Shown here in pieces: positions 40,006-49,546 of a stretch of DNA of 64,000 bases (positions are counted from its first letter, which is position 1; the number at the start of each line of letters is the position of its first letter). The position numbers and the translations under genes are program-made. The stretch spans positions 310,001 through 374,000 of the forward strand of contig NZ_CP029397.2 of NCBI RefSeq assembly GCF_001704615.3, written 5' to 3'. The notes under the pieces are model-generated. The model did not search any database and was not told the origin of the DNA. It saw only the letters and a list, made by a program, of their open reading frames with translations. Origin of the DNA: Acinetobacter defluvii. Lineage in GTDB: Bacteria; Pseudomonadota; Gammaproteobacteria; Pseudomonadales; Moraxellaceae.

Positions 40006-40713
40006 TTATCCCTTTGCCAATGGATAAAGCTTGTCATCAAACTGTTCTAAAGTTGCAAACTCAATCGGTTGTAAATGCTCAATATTATGTAAATGCTGAC
40101 GATAATCGACCAACATCTGCTCACGCGCTTCCTGTGAAATATACGGTACATGATAAGCAATAAATGGCGGTAAAACCTCATAACCAACATAAGCCAAAGT
40201 ACCACGTTGGATCGGAATCAAGATATTTTCCATTGCACCATGAATCGCAGTTTCTCCAAACATATGATCACGCCCCCCTAATGTGAAACATAACATCGCC
40301 TTTTTACCTGCCATGCCGCCATGATTATAAAAACGTTTACCGCCATAAAAAATACCTGACACAAATACCCGATCAATCCAACCTTTTAATAGGGCAGGCA
40401 TCGACATCCAATACATGGGGAAATTTAAAATCAAGAGATCTGCTTTTTGAACTTTTTCAATCTCAGTTTGAATGTCATCTGCCAAAACATGATGTTTACT
40501 GGCATGACGCTGTTCCAAAGCATAATTTAAATAATCAGGATTACCACGTTCAGTAAAATCCGCAGCAGATGCCACAGGATTAAAACCCATGGCATATAAA
40601 TCAGAAACTTCAACCTCATGTCCAAGTTTTTGTAATACGTCAATCGCAGTGTTTTTAAGGGAATTGGTAAAAGAAAGTGGCTCAGGATGAGCATGGACAA
40701 TCAAAATATTCAT
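40006..40713 (-). CDS. NAD(P)H dehydrogenase (quinone), flavodoxin-fold
   Basis: A 235-residue flavoprotein of the NQO1/MdaB/KefF group (PF02525). The FMN/FAD phosphate loop is IVHAHPEPLSFTNSL at the N-terminus. NFPMYWMSMPALLKGWIDRV and FTLGGRDHMFG are typical cofactor and active-site segments. It would carry out two-electron reduction of quinones with NAD(P)H, avoiding semiquinones. No K+ efflux gene is adjacent, so a KefF role is not supported. It is monocistronic on the minus strand. Confidence 0.85.
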   Translation of the reverse strand: MNILIVHAHPEPLSFTNSLKNTAIDVLQKLGHEVEVSDLYAMGFNPVASAADFTERGNPDYLNYALEQRHASKHHVLADDIQTEIEKVQKADLLILNFPMYWMSMPALLKGWIDRVFVSGIFYGGKRFYNHGGMAGKKAMLCFTLGGRDHMFGETAIHGAMENILIPIQRGTLAYVGYEVLPPFIAYHVPYISQEAREQMLVDYRQHLHNIEHLQPIEFATLEQFDDKLYPLAKG

Positions 40714-41030
40714 GAGTTGTATTTTCCGAAATTTTATAGGTGCTGTTGTTATTGCTTGTTGGAATTATTCACCAAATGATCTAAATCGCCAATTACCCAA
40801 AATTGATTTTCAAAGTCTACAAGGTAAATTTCGACATGCTTAGCACAGATGAGTTTTAGTACAGACATAAAAAATGCCAGTTCATGACACATCAACTGGC
40901 ATCCCTCTGAGTGCGAATTATTTCCGTAAAAATAATTTCGCTAACTTGATAAACTGCTGGAGAACAAAATCATATTATGAGAATTATGGTGATTTTACAA
41001 TCTTATAAATTGTAAAATTTCTTTCGATTA
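40714..41030. other. Intergenic region with IclR-gene terminator
   Basis: These 317 bp lie between two minus-strand genes. A hairpin at 40865–40902 (listed separately) ends the upstream iclR-type transcript. The remaining ~150 bp before the quinone reductase start should carry its promoter; none is obvious. Confidence 0.5.
40865..40902 (-). terminator. Terminator downstream of the IclR-family gene
   Basis: Read on the minus strand, ATGCCAGTT pairs with AACTGGCAT across an 11-nt loop and is followed by TTTTTT. It is about 130 bp after the regulator's stop. Confidence 0.75.
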
Positions 41031-41858
41031 TCAAATAGAACCTTGAATGTTGACTTGAAAATGCTTCGGAGTTGGATTTAATTCAGACAATTGATCATTT
41101 TCAGACAAGGCTTGATAGCGTTTTTCGATTTGTTCAGCCGAGTCTTGTAACGTTTCAATTAACTTTTGCAAATTTAAAAAATCAAAGCGATTTTTTGAGG
41201 CTAAAACAGTTAAAGCCAAAGGTGCTTCTTTGCTTGAAAACTTAATGGGAATTGACAAGCCAGACACATTGGGATCAAGCTCACCTTGAGAAAAATAGTA
41301 ACCTTGTTTTTTGATTTTCTTCATTTTTTGAATAAAAATATCTTCGTTCTCCGCAAAGCCAACTTCTGCAAGTTGTGTCTGAAAGCGAGTGTAGTAATTT
41401 TGAATATGCTGTTTTGATAAATGCGCCATGATGACTTTCGGTGATGAACCCATATAGACAGGACGAGGGCAGCCACGACCATAGGTGAGCAAGGTTTCAT
41501 CGCGATAAACTTCATGATGCACATCAATACAATAATGATCATTCAATTGGGTGAGTAGGCAGCACAGTTCGGTGCGTTCAGAAATTTCCTGCATAAAAGG
41601 TTTGCTGATTTGGACTAAAGGATCAGTCGTTCTAGAAATATAATCCATCACTGCAATTTTAGGACCTAAGGTATAGTCTCCTGATGTACCACTCAAGCGC
41701 TGTAAAATATCTGCTGAAACGAGTTCTTTTAAATATCTATAACTTGTTGGTCTTGATAGATTTAATTCTTCACAAATAATATCAACATTAATCACGGGGC
41801 GTGACACCGAGAATAAATCCAATACGGTGAGAATTTTACCAAAACTTGAAAGCGCCAT
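41031..41858 (-). CDS. IclR-family transcriptional regulator
   Basis: A 275-residue regulator. The N-terminal winged helix (residues ~5–65) contains LDLFSVSRPVINVDIICEEL and LSRPTSYRYLKELVSADIL, the recognition-helix pattern of IclR. The effector domain follows, with YMGSSPKVIMAHLSK and GYYFSQGELDPNVSGLSIPI. It is transcribed divergently from the FUSC/DUF1656/HlyD efflux operon across 494 bp, so it probably controls that operon in response to an aromatic or other organic acid; the ligand is inference. It may also act on itself. Confidence 0.88.
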   Translation of the reverse strand: MALSSFGKILTVLDLFSVSRPVINVDIICEELNLSRPTSYRYLKELVSADILQRLSGTSGDYTLGPKIAVMDYISRTTDPLVQISKPFMQEISERTELCCLLTQLNDHYCIDVHHEVYRDETLLTYGRGCPRPVYMGSSPKVIMAHLSKQHIQNYYTRFQTQLAEVGFAENEDIFIQKMKKIKKQGYYFSQGELDPNVSGLSIPIKFSSKEAPLALTVLASKNRFDFLNLQKLIETLQDSAEQIEKRYQALSENDQLSELNPTPKHFQVNIQGSI

Positions 41859-42352
41859 TGATTACCTACTTAGTACCTATAGACCAGAAAAGAAAATTTA
41901 TCATGTTACTTTATAACAAAAAAAAATGAAAAAAAATTGAATTTAATCATAAAACTGTTTGATTTAGAAAATCACCACAAATTTAGCCAAAAGTATGCCT
42001 CATTATCTAAAAAGCCAAACTGCTCTTTTTGAAAATATAAGAGAAATCTAGTCTATGCCTACAAGGCAAGATATTTGTATAAATTTATCTTTGATTTATG
42101 GGTGTATTATCGCTATTGGATATTTTTATTGACTAAAAATATTTTTTTTGAAAAAATAACTTTAAAAATATCTCATCATGAATTTATTTTTAATTAAATT
42201 TTGATCGTGGTGTTAAGCATATTTTCCCTCCTCGTAATTCAATATCATCGTTTTGCTTATTTAGGCTCATGATCTCGGCTTTATAGAGCGGTGCTTGAGT
42301 GGCTGATACAAAACGTAGAGAGGCGTATTCACTGGCATTTAGCAAATAAAGG
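41859..42352. other. Divergent promoter region, iclR-type gene / efflux operon
   Basis: These 494 bp are strongly AT-rich, especially 41890–42190. Promoters for both directions should lie here. No clear palindromic operator was found by eye. An 83-codon open frame on the minus strand overlaps the efflux gene start and looks non-coding. Confidence 0.5.
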
Positions 42353-44443
42353 ATGATGATGTTATTTATTCGACAGTTATTGGCTTTTAGACCCAATAAA
42401 TTAGATTGGATTTTTGCAACTAAAACCTTTATTGCAGCCATGCTGGCTTTATATATCGCATTTTCATTGAACTTGAGTTATCCGATGTGGGCGATGGGTA
42501 CGGTCTTTGTGATTGCTAATCCGTATTCAGGGATGACTGCCTCAAAAAGTATCTATCGGATTTTGGGGACTTTAGGTGGCGCATGTTTTGCTGTCGCTGT
42601 TACGCCTTATTTGATTAATACGCCGTGGCTATTTAGTTTTGTTTTGGCGAGCTGGGTAGCACTGTGTTTGTATATATCTTTGTTAGATCGTACGCCACGT
42701 AGTTATATTACGATGTTGGCAGGCTATACCGCTGTTATTATTTGTTTTAATGCAGTTTTTTATATTGAAACTGTTTCAATCTTTGATATGGCACTTGGGC
42801 GTTTCCTCGAAATTTCTCTAGGCGTCGTGTGTAGTGCTGTTGTTACTACGACAATTTTTCCTATGAATATTGGTCCTGTCGTGGAAATGCGAGTGAGCAA
42901 AAGCTTAAAAGATATTAAAACTGTTTTTGATGCGATTTTGTCAGACCCGAAACATCAGGATAACTATACGCAGTTATTGGCAAGTATTACTCGTGATACG
43001 ACTGATATTCACACCATGGCGATTCATTTAAGTTATGAAAAATCAAAACTTAAGGGAATGACCAAGCCTTTGCAAGAGTTACTCCATCAAATGACCATGT
43101 TGCTTGCAAACTTGGTGGCGATGTCTGAAAGGATTAAGCAGCTCGATGAAATTGATTTGGGATATCGTCAGTATTTGCAGCGTTTTCATCAACAGGTGGA
43201 TGCTTTCTTAGAGGCTCATCATACGATTCAGCAAGATCAATTAAAACATTTACCAACAAATTTTGATCGCACATTTGATGAGATTGTGAAACATGCCAAA
43301 GCACAGCAGCGTATTGTTTTGGGGAGTTTGAAAATGGACATTCGTCACTGTATCCAAAATGTGCAAACGGTACGTTTAATTTGGCAATCTATTCAAAATG
43401 GACAAACAAACTTACCTGAGTCTGTGGTCAGTCTGACAACCACTTATCCAAGTTTACATCGTGATTATGGCGTGGCAATTCGGGGCGGTATTTCTGCTTT
43501 TCTCACTATTCTGATTGCTTGTGCTTTTTGGATTTTAAGCGGTTGGAAATATGGCTTCATGATGGCGGAAATGGCAGCAATCAGTGCGTGTATTTTGACA
43601 TTTTTAGATAATCCTGTGCCTGCTTTAAAAATGTTTATTCAAGCGACAACGGTAGCAGCGGTATTTGTTTTTATCTATGCCTTCGGCATATTTCCACAGG
43701 TCAGTTCATTTTTTGAATTGGTATTGGTTTTTGCACCATTTTTAATGTTCTGTTTATTGTTATTTTTGCATCCGCCTTTAAACGGTTTTGGTCTACCTTT
43801 GATTATGGGCACGGTGATGGGATCAAATGTTCAAAATCATTATTTTATGGACCCAAATTTAGTATTGGACTTTTCCCTCGGAACCATCATTGGTCCAATT
43901 ATTTCGATTTGTGTGGTGCATATGGTACGTGCCATGTCGCCTGATATGGCCGTGCAGCGGATTTTGGCATTACATTATAAAGCGCTACGAGAAAGCATTT
44001 GGATGGATTATGGAACGGGCTTTCGGATTCATCTGCGGAGTATGTTGGATCGTATCGGTGTGTTAAATACCAAACAGGTGCAATCTGAACATTTAAGTGC
44101 AGAAATTAATGCTGCTTTGATTGAATCGAGTGCTGTGATTGATTTAACCCGTTTACAAGAGTTGGTTAAAAAACTCTCTACAGAGTCGCCCGTAGTTGCT
44201 TCGATTTTTCAATTACAAAAATACTTAAATCAATGGTTTGGCTTAAAAGAAAAAGGGAAAAATGATCAGCAACTATTTACCTCTATTGTGCGACAACTCG
44301 ATCAAATCCTTGAGCAAGCCCAAAGCTTAGGGGATGAAGATATACGGCATCGTATTGAAATTTCTATTAATAATATTCGAAATAGTATATGTCATATCCC
44401 CACGGTAACTGCTGAAAATTCAGCAATTTTAGTTGGAGTGTAA
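42353..44443 (+). CDS. FUSC-family aromatic acid/fusaric acid efflux transporter (AaeB-like)
   Basis: A 696-residue inner-membrane protein with the duplicated FUSC layout: a cluster of about six helices at residues ~20–170, a large soluble coiled-coil domain (~175–370), a second helical cluster (~380–530) and a C-terminal soluble tail. AMLALYIAFSLNLSYPMWAM and the matching second-repeat IRGGISAFLTILIACAFWIL show the repeat. With the downstream DUF1656 protein and HlyD-type adaptor it forms an AaeXAB/PET-type efflux pump for aromatic carboxylic acids or related compounds. The start is one of three consecutive ATGs after AAAGG. Confidence 0.85.
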   Translation: MMMLFIRQLLAFRPNKLDWIFATKTFIAAMLALYIAFSLNLSYPMWAMGTVFVIANPYSGMTASKSIYRILGTLGGACFAVAVTPYLINTPWLFSFVLASWVALCLYISLLDRTPRSYITMLAGYTAVIICFNAVFYIETVSIFDMALGRFLEISLGVVCSAVVTTTIFPMNIGPVVEMRVSKSLKDIKTVFDAILSDPKHQDNYTQLLASITRDTTDIHTMAIHLSYEKSKLKGMTKPLQELLHQMTMLLANLVAMSERIKQLDEIDLGYRQYLQRFHQQVDAFLEAHHTIQQDQLKHLPTNFDRTFDEIVKHAKAQQRIVLGSLKMDIRHCIQNVQTVRLIWQSIQNGQTNLPESVVSLTTTYPSLHRDYGVAIRGGISAFLTILIACAFWILSGWKYGFMMAEMAAISACILTFLDNPVPALKMFIQATTVAAVFVFIYAFGIFPQVSSFFELVLVFAPFLMFCLLLFLHPPLNGFGLPLIMGTVMGSNVQNHYFMDPNLVLDFSLGTIIGPIISICVVHMVRAMSPDMAVQRILALHYKALRESIWMDYGTGFRIHLRSMLDRIGVLNTKQVQSEHLSAEINAALIESSAVIDLTRLQELVKKLSTESPVVASIFQLQKYLNQWFGLKEKGKNDQQLFTSIVRQLDQILEQAQSLGDEDIRHRIEISINNIRNSICHIPTVTAENSAILVGV

Positions 44444-44445
44444 AA

Positions 44446-44640
44446 ATGGGAGAACTGAATGTTTATGGTGTTTACGTGCCTATTTTTCTTATCCAAGCGG
44501 TGATGGCGTATGGCGTATGGCGAGTGGTGTGTTTGGGTACCGACCGTTTGATTGAACAGGACTGGATTGCATTACCGAGTATTTTTAATCTCGCTGTGTA
44601 TTTGATTTTATTGTGGCTCATTCATTGGTTGTTTATTTAG
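44446..44640 (+). CDS. DUF1656 small membrane protein (AaeX-like)
   Basis: A 64-residue protein with two membrane segments (residues ~9–28 and ~44–63). The N-terminal ELNVYGVYVPIFLIQAVMAY is the DUF1656 signature. It begins 2 bp after the FUSC gene and is always found between FUSC and HlyD genes in such operons. Its role is unknown, perhaps assembly of the pump. Confidence 0.88.
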   Translation: MGELNVYGVYVPIFLIQAVMAYGVWRVVCLGTDRLIEQDWIALPSIFNLAVYLILLWLIHWLFI

Positions 44641-44726
44641 ATCATGAATACATAAAGGAGAGATTGGGTTCTACTCAAAATTGTTGGCTAAACCGTGTGT
44701 TAAAATTTGATGATTGGATAACTGAA

Positions 44727-45734
44727 ATGAAAACGTTTGATCTACGTAAAATAATACAACCTATTTCTTTGGTGATTGTGGTTATTATCGCTATTTTATG
44801 TGCAAGGCATATTTGGAATTATTATAATGCCGAGCCTTGGACACGTGATGGGCGTATACGTGGAGATGTGATTCAGGTGTCTTCCGATATCGCAGGTTTG
44901 GTTACTGAAGTTTTAGTGCAAGACAATCAGACCGTAAAAAAAGGACAGCCGTTATTTAAAATCGACCTTGCGCGTCAAACTTTAGATGTTGAACAAGCCA
45001 AATCTGATTTAGCCAAAGCCAAATCAGGCTTAGCAGAAGCAGAAGCAGGACTTGCGCAAGCACAAGCCAGTTTAATTAAGTCACAAGCCAATCTTCAGCT
45101 TGCAGATAAAAATGCACGCCGTTATTCTGATTTAATGGATGGTGCAATTTCAAAACAAGAACAAGATCAAATGTTTGCAGTACGTGACCAATCGCATGCA
45201 GAGCATCAACAATTTCAAGCAGCGATTCAGCAAGCACAAGCCAATATTAAACAGCAAAAGGCATTGGTTGAAGCATCCACCAGTAATTTACATTTGGCTG
45301 AGTTAAATATGCATCGTGCTGAAGTGATTGCACCAGCCGATGGTACATTATCCAATTTTGATATGCGTGCAGGGAATTATGTCAAAGTGGGGCAAGCAGT
45401 TGCTGCCTTGCTTGATCGTAAGCAGTTGTATGTTGTGGGATATTTTGAAGAAACGAAATTAAATAAGATCCATTTGGGTGATCCTGCTTCTGTACAGTTA
45501 ATGGGCGATTCAGTAAAATATAAAGGTCATGTGCAAGGAATTGCCTCAGGAATTGAAGATCGTGAACGTACCACTTCATCGGGTTTATTAGCCAATGTAA
45601 ATCCAACTTTTAGTTGGGTACGTTTGGCGCAACGTGTGCCTGTTAAAATTGTCTTGGATGAAGTGCCTCATGATTCTTTGGCTTTCGTGGCAGGGCGTAC
45701 TGCGACCGTGCATATTTTAAAAGCCCAATCATAA
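44727..45734 (+). CDS. HlyD/EmrA-type periplasmic adaptor of the efflux operon
   Basis: A 335-residue membrane fusion protein starting at the ATG at 44727, giving the usual N-terminal anchor (ISLVIVVIIAILCARHIWNY). The open frame from 44613 overlaps the DUF1656 gene and adds an unlikely 38 residues. Lipoyl half-motifs are ISSDIAGLVTEVLVQDNQ-like and AEVIAPADGTLSNFDMRAGN. Between them is an alpha-hairpin of Ala/Gln-rich heptads with near-repeats (KAKSGLAEAEAGLAQAQASL). It bridges the FUSC pump to an outer-membrane channel, not encoded here. Confidence 0.88.
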   Translation: MKTFDLRKIIQPISLVIVVIIAILCARHIWNYYNAEPWTRDGRIRGDVIQVSSDIAGLVTEVLVQDNQTVKKGQPLFKIDLARQTLDVEQAKSDLAKAKSGLAEAEAGLAQAQASLIKSQANLQLADKNARRYSDLMDGAISKQEQDQMFAVRDQSHAEHQQFQAAIQQAQANIKQQKALVEASTSNLHLAELNMHRAEVIAPADGTLSNFDMRAGNYVKVGQAVAALLDRKQLYVVGYFEETKLNKIHLGDPASVQLMGDSVKYKGHVQGIASGIEDRERTTSSGLLANVNPTFSWVRLAQRVPVKIVLDEVPHDSLAFVAGRTATVHILKAQS

Positions 45735-45827
45735 AATATTGACGTTATTCGAAGAAAAATATTTGAATGAGCAGATTGTTTTTTATTGGGAAATACATTG
45801 TGATATCAAATTATGCAGTGATAAAAA

Positions 45828-45852
45828 AACCCACATCGCAATGTGGGTTAAG
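45828..45852. terminator. Terminator between the efflux operon and the OprD-type gene
   Basis: AACCCACAT–cgca–ATGTGGGTT, preceded by seven A so that it works best on the minus strand (after the oprD-type gene). It may also end the efflux operon. Confidence 0.8.
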
Positions 45853-45871
45853 TCTTTTAGAGAGCTAAAAA

Positions 45872-47146
45872 TTAAAATAATTTAACAGGAATATCTAAGA
45901 ATAAACGCCATTCATTGGTGTCACCAATGTAAGTGTCTTGGTAAGCATCGCTTGCACGGTAATAAGAATGACGTACACGTAAGCTGGCATCTTTAGCAAA
46001 ACCATTTTGAACGGTATATTTAACTTGGTTAAAGAATTCACGTTCTTGTGCATCATCTACACCATTGGTTTTAATGTCCCAACCATAAACAAATGCAGTT
46101 GTCCAATTTAAACCAGGTACGCCATAACCACCGAAGTCTAAGTTATATTGCAGTTGCGCTGATTTTTCATGGTTACCAATGAAGTCAGACAAATATGAGT
46201 TTGGTAGATAAATACTTTGGAAACCATCAGCATTCATGTTGTAGTCATAACCCGTGTTACCAGTATTTTGTTGGTAAGCCAACATTAGAGTATGCGGTCC
46301 TTGGTTATAAGCGCTTGATAATGCCCAAATGTTATTGCTACGACCATCAACATCGCTATTACCAATAGTAGATGAATAAGTGTCTGCGTCTTTATCCCAC
46401 TCTGTGTGATAACCACTAAAGTCAAATGTTAAAGAACTTTGGTCTGCAAGTGGAAGTTTATAGTTGGCATTAACATAATGACGTTCTAAAGCATCTTTAG
46501 AATCTAAACCAAAATACGCTGCACTGAGTTGATCATCAAATTTGTATTTTGCACCCCAAACGATCGCGCTATCTAATTCATTGCCATCGCTGTTGATTTG
46601 ATCCGACATTTGATTTTTAGTGAATTTACCAGCGGTTAACTCTAAGCCTTTGATCTCACGACTTTTTAGCAATGTACCTTCGAAGTATTCAGGAACCATA
46701 CGACCTGTATTGCTTGCAAGTACAGGTAAATCAAGCACTTGTGTTCCATAAACAACAGTCGTGTTAGAGAAACGTGCTTTTACATTGGCACCACCACGTC
46801 CCCAATGGTCATATGCTGAACCATCATTGTGTTTTGGGATCATGTTATTGTTAGCATTGTTATTTGAACCGAGTTTGATTGAGCCATCGCCCAATACACT
46901 TACGCCAAAACCAACAACACCTTGGGTAAAACCAGAATTTAATTCAACAATAGCAGACTGTGCATAAGAGCTTTGATCTGGATTGCCATTTTTTTTATCA
47001 CGATGAATAAAACCAGTACGGAATAAAACTGATCCTTCAGCATCTTCGACAAAGCCTTTTGCTTCGCTTTGTTCGCTTGCATAAGCAGAAGAAAGAAGAG
47101 CAGCCTGAATGAGCACTGCTAATGTAAGTTTATGTGGGGTTAGCAT
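45872..47146 (-). CDS. OprD-family outer-membrane porin
   Basis: A 424-residue OprD-type porin with a signal peptide cleaved after AYA (residue ~24). Family marks are GFVEDAEGSVLFRTGFIHRDK at the start of the barrel, DHWGRGGANVKARFSNTTVVYGTQ, and the C-terminal LRVRHSYYRASDAYQD with terminal Phe. OprD porins take up small organic acids or basic amino acids. Being convergent with an aromatic-acid-type efflux operon suggests, but does not show, a related substrate. Monocistronic, with terminator at 45828–45852. Confidence 0.88.
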   Translation of the reverse strand: MLTPHKLTLAVLIQAALLSSAYASEQSEAKGFVEDAEGSVLFRTGFIHRDKKNGNPDQSSYAQSAIVELNSGFTQGVVGFGVSVLGDGSIKLGSNNNANNNMIPKHNDGSAYDHWGRGGANVKARFSNTTVVYGTQVLDLPVLASNTGRMVPEYFEGTLLKSREIKGLELTAGKFTKNQMSDQINSDGNELDSAIVWGAKYKFDDQLSAAYFGLDSKDALERHYVNANYKLPLADQSSLTFDFSGYHTEWDKDADTYSSTIGNSDVDGRSNNIWALSSAYNQGPHTLMLAYQQNTGNTGYDYNMNADGFQSIYLPNSYLSDFIGNHEKSAQLQYNLDFGGYGVPGLNWTTAFVYGWDIKTNGVDDAQEREFFNQVKYTVQNGFAKDASLRVRHSYYRASDAYQDTYIGDTNEWRLFLDIPVKLF

Positions 47147-47394
47147 TCGGCTTGCCTCTTACTGTATTTGTTTCAAAATATTTAAACTGCGTGAATTGTA
47201 TATTTTATTTACAAAAAAACTAGTATTTGTAACAATTTTTTTGTTATTTTTAAGAATATGACTGTTATTTTTGTTTTGGCTTAATGCCAAGCCCTGTATA
47301 GCTTTTAATCAAAAAATCATTGAATAATTTACCAAAAGTTGTAAAAAGCAGTAGAATTTTGCTCTCTTTCTCCCTGTGTACATATCCCACAAAA

Positions 47395-48165
47395 ATGACA
47401 ATATTTTCATTCAAAAACATGATGGCTTTGCCATTGTTATGCTTCGTTTCTACTTCAATCTATGCTGAAAATACCGCATTGGTGACCTCAAATGGTATTT
47501 TATCTGGCGATTTTGGTGCAGTGTCTAAATATATCTATCGCGGTGGAGTCGAAAATGATGATGTGGCATTCCAGGCAGCTTTAGAGTATGCCCATAAAAG
47601 TGGAGTTAGTGTGGGATATTGGGGCTCAACGCTTGATTATGATGCAACAGATGAAAATCGTACGCATGGCTTTGAACATGATCTTTATATCGCCTATGGG
47701 GACGAAATCAACGCCGATTTAAGCTATAACTTACAAGCCACAGCATATATCTATCAGCATGGGGGAACGGTTTATGCAGATGCGCATAAACGTAAAACCA
47801 CTGCTTTTGATGTGTTAGGCGAACTTGCCTATAAAGAATTCACTTTTGCTGCCTCTGTACTACTGGCGGATGCTTCTTTTGGTAATGCTGGAGATATGTA
47901 CTTGAGTGCAGCTTATAATCATCCATTGCCTAAAAATTTTATTTTAAATGCCTCTGTGGGTGGCTCTGTTTACAACAGCGGTCGTGATGATGAGATTGTC
48001 CAAACAACTAAAGACTTTGCTTTTAATGAAGCACGTATTGGGCTGAGCAAAAGCCTTGCCGAATCTAGCGTGGTTGCATCATTGGACTATATATTAGGGG
48101 GTGAAGATCGCTTAGGTGAAGACTTTGATAATCATGTGGTTTTTGGGTTAAATTATCATTTCTAA
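47395..48165 (+). CDS. TorF-family putative porin (Gcw_chp), first copy
   Basis: A 256-residue precursor starting at the ATG at 47395, which puts the signal peptide (NMMALPLLCFVSTSIYA) at the N-terminus. The open frame extends to 47320 but the extension is not signal-like. The mature barrel begins SGDFGAVSKYIYRGGVENDD, the PF09694 (Gcw_chp/TorF) signature (typically SDYRFRGxSQ), and ends in VVFGLNYHF. It is followed by a terminator and, after ~490 bp, by a paralogue. Function unproven; predicted outer membrane. Confidence 0.75.
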   Translation: MTIFSFKNMMALPLLCFVSTSIYAENTALVTSNGILSGDFGAVSKYIYRGGVENDDVAFQAALEYAHKSGVSVGYWGSTLDYDATDENRTHGFEHDLYIAYGDEINADLSYNLQATAYIYQHGGTVYADAHKRKTTAFDVLGELAYKEFTFAASVLLADASFGNAGDMYLSAAYNHPLPKNFILNASVGGSVYNSGRDDEIVQTTKDFAFNEARIGLSKSLAESSVVASLDYILGGEDRLGEDFDNHVVFGLNYHF

Positions 48166-48657
48166 GCAGATTTATTATTTGAACTTTAAATTTTAAAATA
48201 GTTGGATTAAGTGTATTTCTCAACGGAAATGCACTTTTTTTATGCGCTACAGAACTGAAAAATTAAATTATGCTTAAAAATGTGACAGTTTTTTTACTTT
48301 TAGGGGGGAATTTCAAATCAATATTTAAAAACTAAACTTTAAAATTTATAAGTAATTGTAATTTAAATATAAAATTAAATATTTCCTCATAATCACTTGC
48401 TCGCTTTTATAAATACTCCATGAATTTTTTATGCTCAATATGAATATTACAAATGAATCTTCAGAATATAAGATTACTCAGTGACAGCCTCAATTTTATA
48501 TTTTTAATTATTTCAAATATTTGAAAATAATTATTTTATTTAAATTTATAAAAATAAATAACGCCTTTTGAATCAGGTTGGCATAGCAATTGCTAAATAT
48601 CAAATGAGTTAACAAATCTAAGCAAAATAAACATCGAATGATGGGGGAGTACTAGAC
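48166..48657. other. Intergenic region between two TorF-family genes
   Basis: After the terminator at 48210–48241, about 415 bp of very AT-rich sequence leads to the second porin gene. This long leader may contain its promoter and regulatory sites; none was defined. No ORF was seen. Confidence 0.5.
48210..48241 (+). terminator. Terminator after the first TorF-family gene
   Basis: AGTGTATTTC–tcaacg–GAAATGCACT followed by seven T, one wobble in the stem. Confidence 0.85.
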
Positions 48658-49428
48658 ATGCAATTTACCACTAAATTTTTAGCATTCGGGATGTTGGCAC
48701 TAAGCACAAGTATGGCTATGGCTGAAGATACAACATTATCAAAATTAGGTTTAAGCTTTGCAGGTAATGCTGCAGTGACCAGCGATTATCGCTTTCGTGG
48801 GATGACGCAAACCTTGTCAGACCCTGCTGTGCAAGCAAGTTTTACTTTAGCACATAAGACAGGGGTATATTTTAGTGCCTTTGGTTCAAATGTGAATTTT
48901 GGTGTATCTGAACCACATTTAGAGCTTGACCCATCGGTAGGTGTTTTAATTCCTTTAAATATTTCAGATAACTTTAAATCGACTTTGGATATTGGGGCGG
49001 TGGTCTATAACTATCCAAGTGCAACAGAGGATTTTAACTGGACGGAAGGATATATCAAACTGACTATTGCGGATGTTGGGGTGAAAGGCAGCAGTTTACT
49101 GACCAATGTCAACTATACAGATGACTGGGCAGACGTGGGTGGTAAAAGCTGGAATGTAAATGTGGGATATTCTGCACCGATTGCAGATACAGGTTTTGGT
49201 GCTTTGGCAAATGTAGGCTATACCACCATGGATAAAGCAGTTTTAGCAGATGGCACAGATGATTATGTCGACTGGAAAGTGGCGGTGAATTACGCTTTTA
49301 AATCAGTACAAGGTCTAAGTGCCGAATTGGCTGCTGTCTGTACAAATATTGATACAGAGGGTTTAGACCATCAAACTGAACGAGGCTTGGAAACAGGTAC
49401 AGTGTTTACTTTAACCAAAGCATTCTAA
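48658..49428 (+). CDS. TorF-family putative porin (Gcw_chp), second copy
   Basis: A 256-residue precursor with a signal peptide ending AMA (residue ~22). The mature start GNAAVTSDYRFRGMTQTLSD is a textbook PF09694 motif, followed by alternating beta-strand sequence and terminal TLTKAF. GGGGGAG precedes the ATG. It is the paralogue of the gene at 47395; the two share length and layout but differ clearly in sequence. Terminator at 49485–49516. Confidence 0.85.
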   Translation: MQFTTKFLAFGMLALSTSMAMAEDTTLSKLGLSFAGNAAVTSDYRFRGMTQTLSDPAVQASFTLAHKTGVYFSAFGSNVNFGVSEPHLELDPSVGVLIPLNISDNFKSTLDIGAVVYNYPSATEDFNWTEGYIKLTIADVGVKGSSLLTNVNYTDDWADVGGKSWNVNVGYSAPIADTGFGALANVGYTTMDKAVLADGTDDYVDWKVAVNYAFKSVQGLSAELAAVCTNIDTEGLDHQTERGLETGTVFTLTKAF

Positions 49429-49484
49429 GAACAAAAAAATAAAAAACATCATAAAAATAAGTGGCAAATAAAAATATCTTCTCC

Positions 49485-49516
49485 ATCCCTCTCTTGCACA
49501 AGAGGAGGGATTTTTT
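49485..49516. terminator. Terminator between the second TorF-family gene and the comM fragment
   Basis: TCCCTCTCTTG pairs with CAAGAGGAGGGA with one bulge, followed by TTTTTT. Confidence 0.85.
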
Positions 49517-49546
49517 ATTTTTTAATCTTAAAGTTACTTATTCTGT

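Noticed and set aside
42190..42441. 83-codon minus-strand frame across the start of the FUSC gene
   Set aside because: It overlaps the real start of a well-supported gene, has no ribosome-binding site and no family resemblance.
45001..45330. Internal repeats in the HlyD-type gene as a possible tandem array
   Set aside because: They are Ala/Gln heptads of the normal adaptor coiled coil, not DNA-level repeats.
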